DNA of 64,000 nucleotides from Aquatica leii (Eukaryota; Arthropoda; Insecta; Coleoptera; Lampyridae). How positions within the stretch are numbered: the first letter of the stretch is position 1; each line of letters starts with the position of its first letter. Both the position numbers and the translations under genes were made by a program. The DNA lies in NCBI GenBank assembly GCA_035610365.1, contig CM069432.1:111619529-111683528 (forward strand), in the 5' to 3' direction. The notes beneath the pieces were generated by a model. That model was not told the origin of the DNA. It saw only the letters and a list, made by a program, of their open reading frames with translations, and searched no databases. Below are positions 9,777-20,534 of this stretch, one piece after another.

Positions 9777-11386
9777 CAACAAAAGATTATGGTGGTGCTT
9801 GATGAAACTTTTATCTACTAAGTATTTTGTTGAAGTGATTTTAGTTTAGCAAATTAGGCAAGAGTTCATAACTAATATTATATATCAATTCATAGATCAC
9901 TTTTTGTAGACTTTCTTATAACTAGATAATACGAAGACATTTTCATTACATAAGACAATTTCATTTTTAAGTGAATTTATAAGTGATTGTAATAACGCTT
10001 TTTGACAGTTACTTGATATTTATATTAAAAACACCAAACCGAGTCTTAACACTAAGAGGTTAAAACTTTAGATTGACTTTGTAAAAGTATTAGGTTAACT
10101 GTGGGTTGTAAAACAACTATTAGGAATATCATAGAACTGTAGATTGGTGTCAACAGCTTGAACAAAGACAATTTATTACCACTCAATAAAATACAATGGC
10201 TGCGTAGAAAGGACTGCTACAGCACATATTATATTCTTAAATCTAATCTTTTACATGTAATGGTAATGAAAATAACGGCAATAAAAGTTTTAACTTGACA
10301 AGAACAATAAACCCTTATGTAAGATCACCTTAGGCTCATGATTTTTACAAATGGTTATAGACGGCTCTCAAACAGCCTTTCGGTAAAAAACAAAATGTTC
10401 GTATCATTTTCTAAACAAAAACCTTATTCATAATAATCCCATTACAAATATTTTTTGAAAACGGTTATGTCACAAATTATTTAAAATTCGATTATATTCC
10501 AAACAAGGAAGGTTACTAATGTTACCATTTGACGGGATGTGCCAAGATAGGATGCGCTATTGCTTTTGAATGATTTATTCTTTTTTGTATATTGGTACTG
10601 CTTTGTGGCAACAGTTTTATTTCTTTAAACAAAGGAAAGTTTGAGCTTAAGAAATAATAATTTAGCAAAATCACAATTGACATTTCTTTGTAAAGTAATT
10701 AATTAGAAGTATCCTTTATGAATCTTAAAAAATCGAAATGATCAATGATAACTATTCAACAAGTGCCACCAAGTTGGCTTCGAATTTATTCATATTGATG
10801 CGTATTGCAGTGAACAGTATTTTGATTAACAAATAACCGAATAATTCTAAAGTAATTATATGCTTTAGTTATTACAAAGTGTTACGTTTTGTGAAATTAT
10901 TTTGGTAGTTGTACTTTTAAGGTACATAGAATATCTTTGAAATTAAATTTAAAAGGACAAAAAATCCCATTGTAAAATCTAGTTGAATCTTTGCTTCGAC
11001 GTGATTTTGATTCCTTGAAAATTATAATTTACGATATTAGAAGCTGTAAGTAGTAATAACTGCGTGTCTATTTTAGAAAAATGGGTATAATGTAAATACA
11101 TGCCCGAACATATCATCTCTGAATGAAATTGAAATTCATGCACTTTGTAGTGAAAAAGATGGCCGAGAATTTTTGGAAGGAACTGAAATAGTATCTAAAG
11201 TACTACATAGTCATATCAAGTGGTTGCAAGTTCAATCTGAGTTCTGGGAATGGATGGTATAACGCAAATATTAAAAATTTGCATTTTTTTCATTAATTTT
11301 TTTAGAATTCGGTTTTACTAGAGAGGCAGAAGAATATAAACAAGCTTAACTTAAAAGAATTAAATAATTATGTAGATTCTATTTAA
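9777..11386 (+). CDS. Unrecognised host gene, last four exons
   Basis: Four open segments with good splice sites join in one frame: 9777-9834 (after TTCTAG, before GTGATT), 10143-10256 (after TGTAG, before GTAATG), 11077-11256 (after TTTTAG, before GTATAA) and 11306-11386, ending TAA. The three downstream exons have phase 0 and lengths divisible by three. Residues look like a helical soluble protein: LNKIQWLRRKDCYSTYYILK, then LNEIEIHALCSEKDGREFLE, KWLQVQSEFWEWM, and a C-terminus NNYVDSI. I do not recognise the family. Earlier exons must lie upstream, so the hAT, gypsy copy 1 and TTAA element probably sit in an intron. The first exon of the four is the least certain. Confidence 0.65.
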
Positions 11387-11683
11387 ATTTTATGAAATTA
11401 TATATTCGATTCATTTTTATAGCAACTACTACTTAGTCAACATATTTTACACTAAATTATTATAAATAATGCCGATGCAGTCAGTTGTTGAAAATGATTT
11501 GTATCGTGGTCTGGCTTATGTACCCTATCGGTAATTGACGGCTTACATCGTGTCTTGTAATGTACCTAATTGGTTTTTTCAGAATCATTCAGGACATCTT
11601 CTTCTTCAACGGATGTTTATTTTTTACAGTATTTTTGTCTAATGAGATTTTTTTACTTGGTTTATACTAATAACTGTATTGAT
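11387..11683. other. 3' flank of the host gene, no clear gene
   Basis: The stretch is AT-rich, with ATAAAT-type words near 11460. A minus-strand open stretch around 11480-11560 looks protein-like but cannot be tied to a convincing splice structure. Confidence 0.4.
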
Positions 11684-11687
11684 TTAA

Positions 11688-12878
11688 GGGGAGGTTTACT
11701 TAGAATTTTTCGAAAAAATCGATTTTTTTTTCTTTTCATAATATGTAAGCTACATATGTCTAGAATTTTTGTGTGAAAGCACTAAAGCGTCTTGAACGCA
11801 CTTACTGCGTGTTTATGAATTTGTCTAAGAATAACATTTGGAAAACATTATATTTTATTCTTAAAAAAAAAACTAATTTTATAGCTTACGAGACCAATGT
11901 AAACAATAAATATCAATAAAACCTTTTTTTTCTCATGTTTTATATGGTTATTTTCTTAATCGAGCGTGCACATTTTAATTACAATCAAACAAAGTAAAAC
12001 CGACGAGAACCTGCAGTTGTTGCTAACGTTTTTCGCCGTCATATTTTCTCATTTCAATAAAATGCCGAAAACGATACCAGCACTTTCTCAGGGTCACAAA
12101 AAGCATTTCCAAGGAAATCACTTTACGGCTAAAAAAGACCCATAAGTTTAAATTCTGTTTTAAATTATAGTGAACAAAAATTCTGTGGTTGTCCATAACG
12201 GATCCGCCATTTTTAATTTTGCAAATTTGATTTAAGATTCGTATTCAGCGACCTCGGAAACGTATAGTAACTAATATTTATCGTGCAAACGAGAAAATAA
12301 TCCCAAGCTAAACTTTACCACAACTTTAAACACGTTTTTCTCAAAACTACATTTTTTACTACAACTTCGAGCATAGGGCTTGAACAATTTATTTGATTTA
12401 CATTGTGCAAAATATGCCTCAAAGGATATACTTTTTTCTATGACTTATACCTAAAATAAAGAAAAAAAATTGTTAATCAATATCTTTTAAGCAAGTTTAA
12501 AGTTAAAAAAAAGAGGTAAAAAGTCACTTTTATGTTCTAGTGTCCATATTTTTGTTAATTTTGGTCCAATTTCATTCTAGTTAGGTATAAGTCATAAGGA
12601 GTTTTATAAACTTTAATACCAAAAAATATTTTTGATTTCGGTTCACCACCAGAGGGCGAGGACTCGAAGTTGTGGATCAATTTTGTGTTAATAGCAGTTC
12701 ATGCAAACCGCCATTCTAAAACACCATTTTGTTTTTAAATTTTCAAAAAAATATTATTTATTGTTAAATTCTTTACGAATATAATGATCAAAATCAGAAG
12801 TTTGTAAGTATTTTTATTCTGGCACGAAAAAACGTCAAAGTTTGCTTAGTTTTTAGCCAAATCCAAGTAAACCTCCCC
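11688..12878. mobile_element. TTAA-flanked DNA element 2 (non-autonomous)
   Basis: GGGGAGGTTTACTT at 11688 and its perfect reverse complement ending at 12878 form 14-bp terminal inverted repeats. Each is bounded by TTAA (11684-11687, 12879-12882). It is 1191 bp long with no long open frame. The GGGG start and TTAA target are shared with element 1, but the internal sequence differs. It is likely mobilised by a piggyBac- or Kolobok-type enzyme. Confidence 0.8.
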
Positions 12879-12882
12879 TTAA

Positions 12883-13704
12883 TGTATTAAAAATGTTTTA
12901 AATTTTGATTGGTTTTTCACATTAACAAAGTTGATAACAAAATCAAGGATGCGAGTTAATAGTTATTTAACCAACAAGATTGGTAATGAGGGCGATTAAT
13001 TATTGAGATTTTTTAACGCCCTAGCGACATCGTTAATATTATCGAGATTATCGATCGCCGATTACCAAACGAGTTTGTTTTTAAGTTTTTTCGTTGATCG
13101 TATATTAATAATTTTTGCTTTTTCTTATAATTTTTCAATTTATTTAAAACGTCAACTTATATAATCTACTGAAGACGTAACTACTGTAATGTTTTAGTCC
13201 AGTGAGTTAGGCAAAACAAACAGCAAATAAATCAAAATCAAGTAATCTTTGATAATGGGAATTGTTACGTCAAAATTGATCGTAATAGTTAATACTAAAG
13301 GTAATAATAAATAAAAGAAGTTACTAGTTTTGATCTAATAAAATGTTGTCTTTCCTGGAAAAGTAAAGAATGTTATTTTTGTTATTATATAATCAATTGT
13401 ACTCACTTTAGTTATAAGTTTGTATTTAGTTTGTAAGGTGTAATAAAAAAAACCTGTAACATAAAACAAGTTAATTTAAAAACAGAACTAAGGATTAAGT
13501 AAGGTTATGTAAGAATATGAAAAATTAACAGTATTTAATAATTAAAAAAGTGTAAAGATGTGCAAAAAGGCATAAGGAAGACAATTAGAGGGAAATCGTC
13601 GAAAAATTAATAATAAAAAATAAAATGTAATGTTATGACTGCCAACTTTAAAAGGTGGAAATTACTAAACATTCGCGCCAAAAACTAGTATTTGTGCTAT
13701 TTAC
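12883..13704. other. Intergenic or intronic AT-rich DNA
   Basis: No gene is seen. A degenerate fold-back around 12980-13070 (TTGGTAAT... against ATTACCAA) surrounds GC-richer words such as CGATCGCCG. No target duplication is visible. Confidence 0.4.
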
Positions 13705-13839
13705 CGTGATGGAAGGGTGAAGAGGTGGTAAAACCCGATAAATAGGAGTGACGGTAGCGATAAGGATCATCTTGTTCGACATCTCCAGCTTTTCGGTATT
13801 CCTCGAAAAAGGCAATGAAGCCACACTTTACATAATATG
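13705..13839 (-). CDS. Isolated host exon on the minus strand
   Basis: On the minus strand TGCATTTTAG is followed by 135 open bases and then GTAAATAG. The frame (2 + 132 + 1 bases) gives 44 codons containing YYVKCGFIAFFEEYRKAGD, DDPYRYRHSYLSGF and TSSPFHH. Codon content is far less A/T-biased than the surroundings, which argues for a real exon. The hydrophobic KCGFIAFF followed by a charged stretch could be a membrane exit into a cytoplasmic tail. I do not recognise the protein, and neighbouring exons were not identified. Confidence 0.55.
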
Positions 13840-14349
13840 CTAAAATGCAAAAGAACAATCAAAATTTAAGTTTAACAATAAAAGTGTACTTACAAGTTAC
13901 AATAGTTTTGCGTCGTAAACTAGTGAACGATGAGGTTTAACTGAAATCTAATTAACACAAGTGCAAATGATGTAAAAAGAACGCGATAACGAGTGCGATT
14001 CGTTTATAATATCAACGAACATGAACATGAAGAAGTTGACGTTTAGATAAGGTATCATTTAAGTTTATGTAGTTTATTTTAAGGTATTTCTTTTGTTTTG
14101 TTTGAATGTAGAATAGTAGCATGTCATTTATTTAACAGTTTCTTTTGATTATTTTATTTGTACTGATTATAATGTTCAATTAAATTTATATTAAATAACA
14201 GTCAAAAACTAGTTGATTCTTACTTTTTGAACCAAAAACAACTGAGTTAGCGGACTATGCGGTTAACGATTTATTATTTAGTTTATCGGTGAGAATTCCC
14301 ATCGATCAAATTATTTTTAATGGTTATCAATTTAATAACACCGCACTAC
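13840..14349. other. Non-coding AT-rich DNA
   Basis: No supported gene or repeat was seen in this stretch between the minus-strand exon and the repeat that hosts the Tc1-type element. Confidence 0.4.
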
Positions 14350-14433
14350 ATACAGAGTAAACTCATCGACAAGTTACGTATTTTATCACAGGTTAAATGT
14401 AGAGTGGCAGTGAAATCTGTGCAATATAATGTA
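14350..14433. repeat. Left part of an older repeat (copy C) interrupted at a TA
   Basis: GTGAAATCTGTGCAATATAA just left of 14434 matches the interior of element A near 27847-27870. The sequence on the other side of the Tc1-type element (25510-25575: ACATAAATAGTGCGCA, CATTGGCAATGTTAG) matches A from 27871 onward. Copy A thus shows the empty site, and the TA at its position 27871 is the duplicated target. Confidence 0.8.
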
Positions 14434-15439
14434 CAGCCATAGTCATTGGAAATGTCCCTAAAATGAGCAATACCGCACGTTTCAGTCTAATAGTATTAAT
14501 CGTATTTATACCTGTAAATATACCCTAAGGTTATAGTTTTTTCTTTGTCGTATAAATACAAAAAGGTTATTACCATTACTTAATTTTGTATGTATTTCTC
14601 AAATCATACGAAAAAGCTTTTAAATATTACTATCAAATAAACGTTTTATAAAACCAAAATTTTCTTTATATTTTTTGTGCGAATTAAAAGCAAACACTTT
14701 TTCCTAATTTTGAATAACAATTTATTAACATATTTTTAATAAACATAGGACATACTATATCGTCAAATTTTTAGGTAATAAATGCTTTGAATAAAAATGC
14801 CAAAATTATATTTGCAAAATTATTTAAAAAGTATTTGTTGCGTCTAAATTTTAACTATTAACGTAATTTCTTGAAATGTGTGTTCTGATAGAGTTCATTT
14901 CAAGACTAAAGAACCGCTGCGCAGAAACCAATTTTGTTTCGAATGTCAGTACACCAGCCAACCAAAAAACGTTTGCACTTTTCATACGGCGTTTAAGGTG
15001 TCCACATTTATTCCACAAGTTATTACAAACTCTTTTTCATCTTTGTGTTTTATATTTTTTTAATATTATATTCATCGTCTTGTGTGCATTCATTTTTTAG
15101 TTAAATTAAAGATAAACCATTACAGATGATGTGTTTAGTTAGAATTTATTTCGCATGATCGTCAAATTCCGAATTTATTCGACGCGCACCTCACGGTTTT
15201 TTAGTCGTGAAATGATCTCTAGTCACATTATTTTTATATGTAGGATCTATAAACCTGGCTTATCAGTCCCAGAGTAATGTTTGGTTATAAGAATATGCAG
15301 CGTTTGTTATAATTTATAAACAATTTTCCTTATATAATAATTAATAAGTAACAACGATACTTGTTTTTTGTTAGAAAATAACTGTTTATTTTTTTCATTT
15401 CTTAATTTGAATGTTGGTTCGGTTTATGTAAAAGTAGGT

Positions 15440-15800
15440 ATTGTACCGAATATGCATACTAGAGTTAAGCGGATTAACAAATACCTTACTTATTAATGAT
15501 GTGTTGTCAATGAAAGTGCGGTAAACCTTATTTTAAAGACATTTAATAGTATTGACATCTATAAATATACCTTGAGGTTATGGCTTTTTGTTTGTCGTAT
15601 AAATACAAAAAGGTGATTACCATTATTAAATTTTATATGTGTTTCTTAAAATCATACGAGGAGACTTAAACATTACTCTGAAACAAGCGTTTTATGAAAC
15701 CACAATTGCTTTTATGTTTTTGTGCAAATTAATAAACAATTCTACCGGATATGCATCGTAGGATTAAGCGGATTAATAAATACCTCACTTATTAATGAGT
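15440..15800. repeat. Internal direct copy of the Tc1-element terminal region
   Basis: 15530-15720 repeats 14490-14700 in the same orientation, with TCGTATAAATACAAAAAGGT and ATTACCATTA in both. A second direct repeat (TTAAGCGGATTAA then AAATACC... CTTATTAATGA) occurs at 15465-15500 and 15760-15800. Its inverse lies at 18240-18285. This makes a layered subterminal repeat array in front of the transposase. Confidence 0.7.
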
Positions 15801-15885
15801 TTCATAATTACCTTTTGTAAATATATCATCAGCCTTTTGTCGTATAAATATAAATTTTTCATTTACAAAATTGTAATTTGTGGAT

Positions 15886-18053
15886 ATGCCTCGAAGATTA
15901 GGACAAATGGATTCTACCTTAGAATTAAGAAGAAGTATTGTTGGGATGGCACAAGCAGGAATGTCACCTCGAACAATATCACAACATGTTGACTTATCGG
16001 TAAGCATTTTTCTAAAGTATATTAAATATGATCACTAACAATACTATTTTATAAGATATTGGATTCCATTAAATTGACGTCAAATTTTCAAATACATATA
16101 TAATGTATAATGGCTTTTAATATAGTACTAATGATAAATGTAATCTAATAGTAAGAACCTTAGACTAGGAAAGAGAGGGGACTCGTAATACCCGACCTAC
16201 GCCGTGAATACCGAATGTGTCGCTTTTTCGTTCGGCAGCCATTAAAAAGGTGCTTTATTTCTGAATGTAACGTCATCGTTTTCTGATGTCGTTAGAATAA
16301 TTAATTGTAGTGCTTTTAACTGCAGCAGTCGCAATGATAAAAAAGAACAGGGAATTACGTTCCAGATGTAAATTAATTCTCATGACTTACTTACATTGTT
16401 TCTTGTCAGGCTAAAAATTTGTGTTTGAGTCATTATTTTAGCAGATCATTGCACTTTATAAGTAGTTGTTTTCACAAAGTTAATGTTGTTCAATTCTTAC
16501 AGTTATAGTTAAACACTTTTATTCATGATTTGTTGTGAAAACAGAATCGTACAGCAAGTGTAGGTATCAAAATGCATAGGTGGCACGTATACTTATATGT
16601 AAGGTACGCGATAAATTTATTTACAATTTTTTTTAATGTATTAACAAAGTTGTAACAAGTATTTAATTCAATAAACATCTGTTTAGCAAACGCTTTAGTA
16701 AACACCTATGGCAGCATTCTAATAACTAGGTGGTATGGCATCTGCCACCGTTAGTTGTTTTAACATACGTAGTAATAATTAATACAGATGGTAAATCAAA
16801 CATGCATTGTTAGTAAACGCATTGTAAATTTCAGATTCACGGCTGATCCGCTGATCTTCAACGTAGAAGCATTAGTAGTAGCACGTAGATGATAAATGTC
16901 TGAAGTATTGAACACATCCGTTCATTTACGAACGTTTTGAATTGAATTATTATTAAAATATATCATCAAATATACAACATTGTTTAATTGTTTAACAAAA
17001 AAAAAACAAATACAGATATTTCTTGATTACGCAAGTGTTCTAAGGACAGCTCTTATTTATTTTTCTGGGTGACGCCACTGGTCATATGTAATTGGTGGCA
17101 ATTTGCTTCATATACGTACGCGGTATTACGAGTCCCCTCTCTTTCCTAGTCTAAGGTAAGAACTTAACACTTTGTAGATTAAACAAATCCGGCGATGGAT
17201 TACGAAAGGTCAGGAAGTTGGTAATAGGCCACTTGTAAGAACACTTTCTCGGCAAGAAGATGCGGACGTACTCGGCTATACATTACAAAATCATTTTAAA
17301 ACTTCCCAAAAAATAAAGGAAACGCTGAATATTAACTGCTTTGTTTCCATAATTCAGAGACGTTTACACGAATGAAATTTACATTGTAGAAAACCGGCAA
17401 GTAAACCTAACATTACAGAGCATCATGCTGCAGCTCGGTTGCGCTTTTGTCGCCAATATGTAAATTTGAATTAGAGTACTGTTATCTTTACAGATAAAAT
17501 AGTATTTTCTAGCACTAATCAATGTCCAACTACAGTGTGGAGACCACAAAACACTCGTTACAATATAGAACATGTTTTGCCCAATAGGCAAAGTGGTAGA
17601 GTGACAGCTGGAGTGTGGGAATGGATATCTCAAGCAAATATGTTACTTGCACTAACACCTCGATTTACTTCCGAGCAATACCTGAATATTTTAGATAATA
17701 TCTTGATACCTTCTGTGAGAATAATATTTCCACGAGATGAGCTGGAAATTATTCAAGTAGTCCAGGATAATTCTTCTATTCATACAGCACGAATTGTTAG
17801 GGACTGGATTGAAGATCAAAATGAAGTTAAAATAATTGAATGGCCAGCGATATCACTAGATTTGAACCCAATTGAAATTATGTGGGGTGCAATGATCAGA
17901 AACTGGTATAGTGATATTCAATTTAGAACACCTGAAAATATCCAACATTCACAATTAGTTTGGAAACATTTTCGGGGATCACAGTTGTGTAAAAATTTAG
18001 TAAACTTTATGCAGTCTAGATTAGAAGCATGCATACAAAATAATGGTTATTAG
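15886..18053 (+). pseudogene. Tc1/mariner-type transposase with one intron (broken)
   Basis: Exon 1 (15886-15999) encodes MPRRLGQMDSTLELRRSIVG and the first helices of a helix-turn-helix domain, ending before GTAAGC. Exon 2 (17178-18053) follows TTTGTAG and continues in frame with IKQIRRWITKG, so the join rebuilds the expected DNA-binding fold. The catalytic triad is visible as FTDK, VVQDN and LDLNPIE, with about 35 residues between the second Asp and the Glu. Stops at 17373-17375 (TGA) and 17472-17474 (TAG) kill the frame, and FTDE has become FTDK. The intron is enlarged by the 997-bp insertion at 16159-17155. Confidence 0.85.
16159..17155. mobile_element. 997-bp inverted-repeat element with 8-bp target duplication
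   Basis: CTTAGACTAGGAAAGAGAGG begins a 34-bp terminal inverted repeat (16159-16192) that is perfect against 17122-17155. The 8-bp duplication GTAAGAAC flanks it (16151-16158, 17156-17163). Eight-base targets fit hAT or P-type elements. No coding frame of note inside. It sits in the intron of the Tc1-type transposase. Confidence 0.9.
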
Positions 18054-18565
18054 TTATTACATAAAGTATTCATTATTTCTATGCAACTTTTGTATTGTTA
18101 TTGTTTTTTATATGATATGTTTTTTTATTTAATTATATTATTAATTATTAAACTACAGCATGAACTAATTATAAACGTATGCTTATTTATTAGCATTTTA
18201 TTAACGCAAACAAAAATAATATTAATGAATACGAAAATGTAATTATGATACTCATTAATAAGTGAAGTATTTAACCGCTTAAACAAAAAAAAAATGAATG
18301 TGACTATGTGAACAAAAATTTAAATAAATTACATTATATTGGCACAAACATTTATTCTTACACCCGAAAATTCTGTTTGATAGTATCATTTATATTTAAA
18401 CGAAATTAAAGTATAAAAGTTTCACTTTATTTATAAATAATTTTGCACATACAGCGAAATATTAATAGTACCTATGTAAAATTGTTTTTATAAAATTAGT
18501 AATTAGATTATTATTTACAATTTACCTTAATTTTATACGTTTAAAACTTTACTATCAATAAGTAT
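18054..18565. other. 3' non-coding part of the Tc1-type element
   Basis: AT-rich, with an inverted copy of the CTTATTAATGAG/TTAAGCGG subterminal words at about 18240-18285. No gene. Gypsy copy 2 inserted at its right edge. Confidence 0.5.
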
Positions 18566-19021
18566 TGAAACGTCCGAGAAATTACTTGCAAATGCAAGAG
18601 CCTTCTAGAACTGTTATCTAGTTTCTAGAAGATATAGCGAAAAGTGAGGAACGATCCAGAAGAATTCGCCGATGTCTATAAAAGCCGAAGATGGAAATCG
18701 TAGGTCAGTTATTGCTGGAATGCGAATGTGTTAAGAAGATTATCAAGTGAAGATAAATAAGGATTAGCACGTGCGGACGTTTTAAATAAATAACAGTGTA
18801 CACCGAATCGAGTGAACGTGACTTATAGTGTAAACAAATCCGAGGACGTTATCTTATCTTATCTTAAGTGTTATACAACGGTTATACATAAATTAGTGTA
18901 AGTGTTTTTATTATTAGATTTAATTAGTTCGGTTCATTTAAAAGTATACATATTTCTATAATAAGTAAACGTAGTTATAGTCGTTATAAATAAATTAGTT
19001 TTTAATAATAAATACGTAACA
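18566..19021 (+). repeat. 5' LTR of gypsy copy 2
   Basis: TGAAACG to CGTAACA, 456 bp. It contains TTCTAGAA at 18603-18610 and 18623-18630, TATAAAA at 18677-18683 and AATAAA words downstream. 19022-19298 is the untranslated leader. Confidence 0.93.
18603..18683 (+). promoter_or_regulatory. LTR promoter: two TTCnnGAA motifs and a TATA box
   Basis: Two TTCTAGAA palindromes (heat-shock-element half pairs, nTTCnnGAAn) stand 47-75 bp before TATAAAA. The pair recurs at 6528-6556 in copy 1, and the isolated LTR has a three-unit version at 54343-54355. The TATA role is by position and sequence; heat-shock response is inference. Confidence 0.55.
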
Positions 19022-19298
19022 TTTGGCGTCAGTGTGGGATATCGTTCGCGAATTTTAGAATAAATATCATTAAGAAATATCGCTTCCGTAATAAAAACAT
19101 TCATTGCGTAAATATCTGTTAAGATTCGCGATAAGCGTGTGTGTTTATTAAACTTTTTTCTTTTAACAAGTGCGTGATCGCGATTAAATTCGTTTCCGGA
19201 CACTAGTGGATAGTTATTAAATTTTGTGTTATACAAAAACTGCATTTTAAAAAGTAGTGTATTTAAAAAAACTTTATATTCGTGTTATATTTAAATTT

Positions 19299-20534
19299 AT
19301 GCCGGTGACGCGTTCGCAAACAGTTAAAATGGATGCAAAGCTATTTGAATTTCTTGAATCAATCAAAAATGGTCAAGAATCGATGAATAAAAATATCCAA
19401 GAAAAACTGAGTGAAAATTCGCAGAAAATGGAAGAAAACTCTAGAAACATTGAAGAAAAGTTTTACGAAACTTCTCAGAAAATTGAAGAAAAATTATTTG
19501 AAAATACCCAGAAGATAGAAGAAAAATTGATGGAAAATTCTAGACGGTTAAAAGAAGAAATACAAACAAGCATAGAAAACCAAATTAAAATTGTGCAAGA
19601 GGAAACCCAAACAGATATGTTAAATTTAAAAGAAGAAATTTGCGATTCTATGAATGACATAATAGAAGAAGTACAAGACAAACTAGAAGAGAAGTTAAAA
19701 GAAAACTCAAGAACCATAGAAGACAGAATGAAACTGCTCGAAGAAAGAATGAACCAAATGAATTACCATGGTGAAGGAAGTGTCACCAGTGAAGATTTAA
19801 TAATGGACCGTCGGGAAGAAACCACCCACAAGTTCAAAGTTTTACCACCGAATTTTGATGGTAAAGTTCCACGGTCAACCTACCACAAGCAGTTTGAAGC
19901 CGCAGCTACAGCTAATGGTTGGAGCAACAAGCAGAAAGCGACGTCTTTAATAGTGTCCTTACGTGGAGAAGCGCTTGGAATTTTACAAACTGTTCCGGAC
20001 CACCTGCAAGAAAATTACGAACTCTTAATATCACGATTAGAAATGAGATATGGGGATGCTCATCTTCAACAAGTATACCAGGCTCAAATTAAAAGTCGGG
20101 TTCAAAAAGCTGCCGAAAGTCTTCAAGAGTTTGAGGCTGACATCGCCAGATTAACACGGCTTGCGTATCCTACAGCACCGGATACCTTCCTGGAGCAGTT
20201 AGCTATTCAAACTTTCGTAGATGGCCTCCGAGACAGCGAAACACAGCAGACCCTCCGGTTAGCTCGACCGAAGACGTTAGATGACGCATTAACCCATGTT
20301 CTGGAGTTCGAGGCGGCGAAACAAGCGTCGCACCGAGGCAGCCATAAGCTCCGTTGTGCTGCAGAAGTATCCTCGCACACAGAAGAAAGCATTGAAGACA
20401 TAGTGCGACGGGTATTTCGGGAACGAGAAGCTCGAGGAAGAGAACTGACGTGCTGGAACTGCGGAGAAGTGGGTCATGTACGACGCCGTTGTACTAAGCC
20501 CAAAAGAAGACGAGAAGAGCGTCCGGAAAACTAG
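19299..20534 (+). CDS. gag: Gag polyprotein of gypsy copy 2
   Basis: Gag would build the particle and package the RNA. The ATG at 19299 (MPVTRSQ) is chosen because copy 1 keeps the same start and upstream in-frame sequence is leader-like. Residues about 15-150 form a long charged coiled coil with imperfect repeats of the type EEKLxENSQKxEE. A retrotransposon Gag core follows ([28 protein letters not shown]-like, [19 protein letters not shown]). It ends in one CCHC knuckle, [14 protein letters not shown], and a basic tail. The stop is TAG at 20532-20534. The frame is intact over about 411 residues. Confidence 0.9.
   Translation: MPVTRSQTVKMDAKLFEFLESIKNGQESMNKNIQEKLSENSQKMEENSRNIEEKFYETSQKIEEKLFENTQKIEEKLMENSRRLKEEIQTSIENQIKIVQEETQTDMLNLKEEICDSMNDIIEEVQDKLEEKLKENSRTIEDRMKLLEERMNQMNYHGEGSVTSEDLIMDRREETTHKFKVLPPNFDGKVPRSTYHKQFEAAATANGWSNKQKATSLIVSLRGEALGILQTVPDHLQENYELLISRLEMRYGDAHLQQVYQAQIKSRVQKAAESLQEFEADIARLTRLAYPTAPDTFLEQLAIQTFVDGLRDSETQQTLRLARPKTLDDALTHVLEFEAAKQASHRGSHKLRCAAEVSSHTEESIEDIVRRVFREREARGRELTCWNCGEVGHVRRRCTKPKRRREERPEN

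Noticed and set aside
10983-11047. Open segment reading ESLLRRDFDSLKIIIYDIR with a strong GTAAGT donor, between two exons of the host gene
   Set aside because: Its frame cannot join the next exon (it would create TAA) and its 65 bases are not divisible by three, while the neighbouring exons join directly. It may be a decayed or alternative exon.
11479-11590. Minus-strand open text (VHYKTRCKPSITDRVHKPD; TSVEEEDVLNDSEKTN) after the host gene
   Set aside because: A TAG separates the two parts and no splice arrangement links them to the exon at 13705-13839.
12980-13070. Fold-back around TTGGTAATGAGGGCGATT
   Set aside because: Arms are imperfect and no target duplication flanks them.
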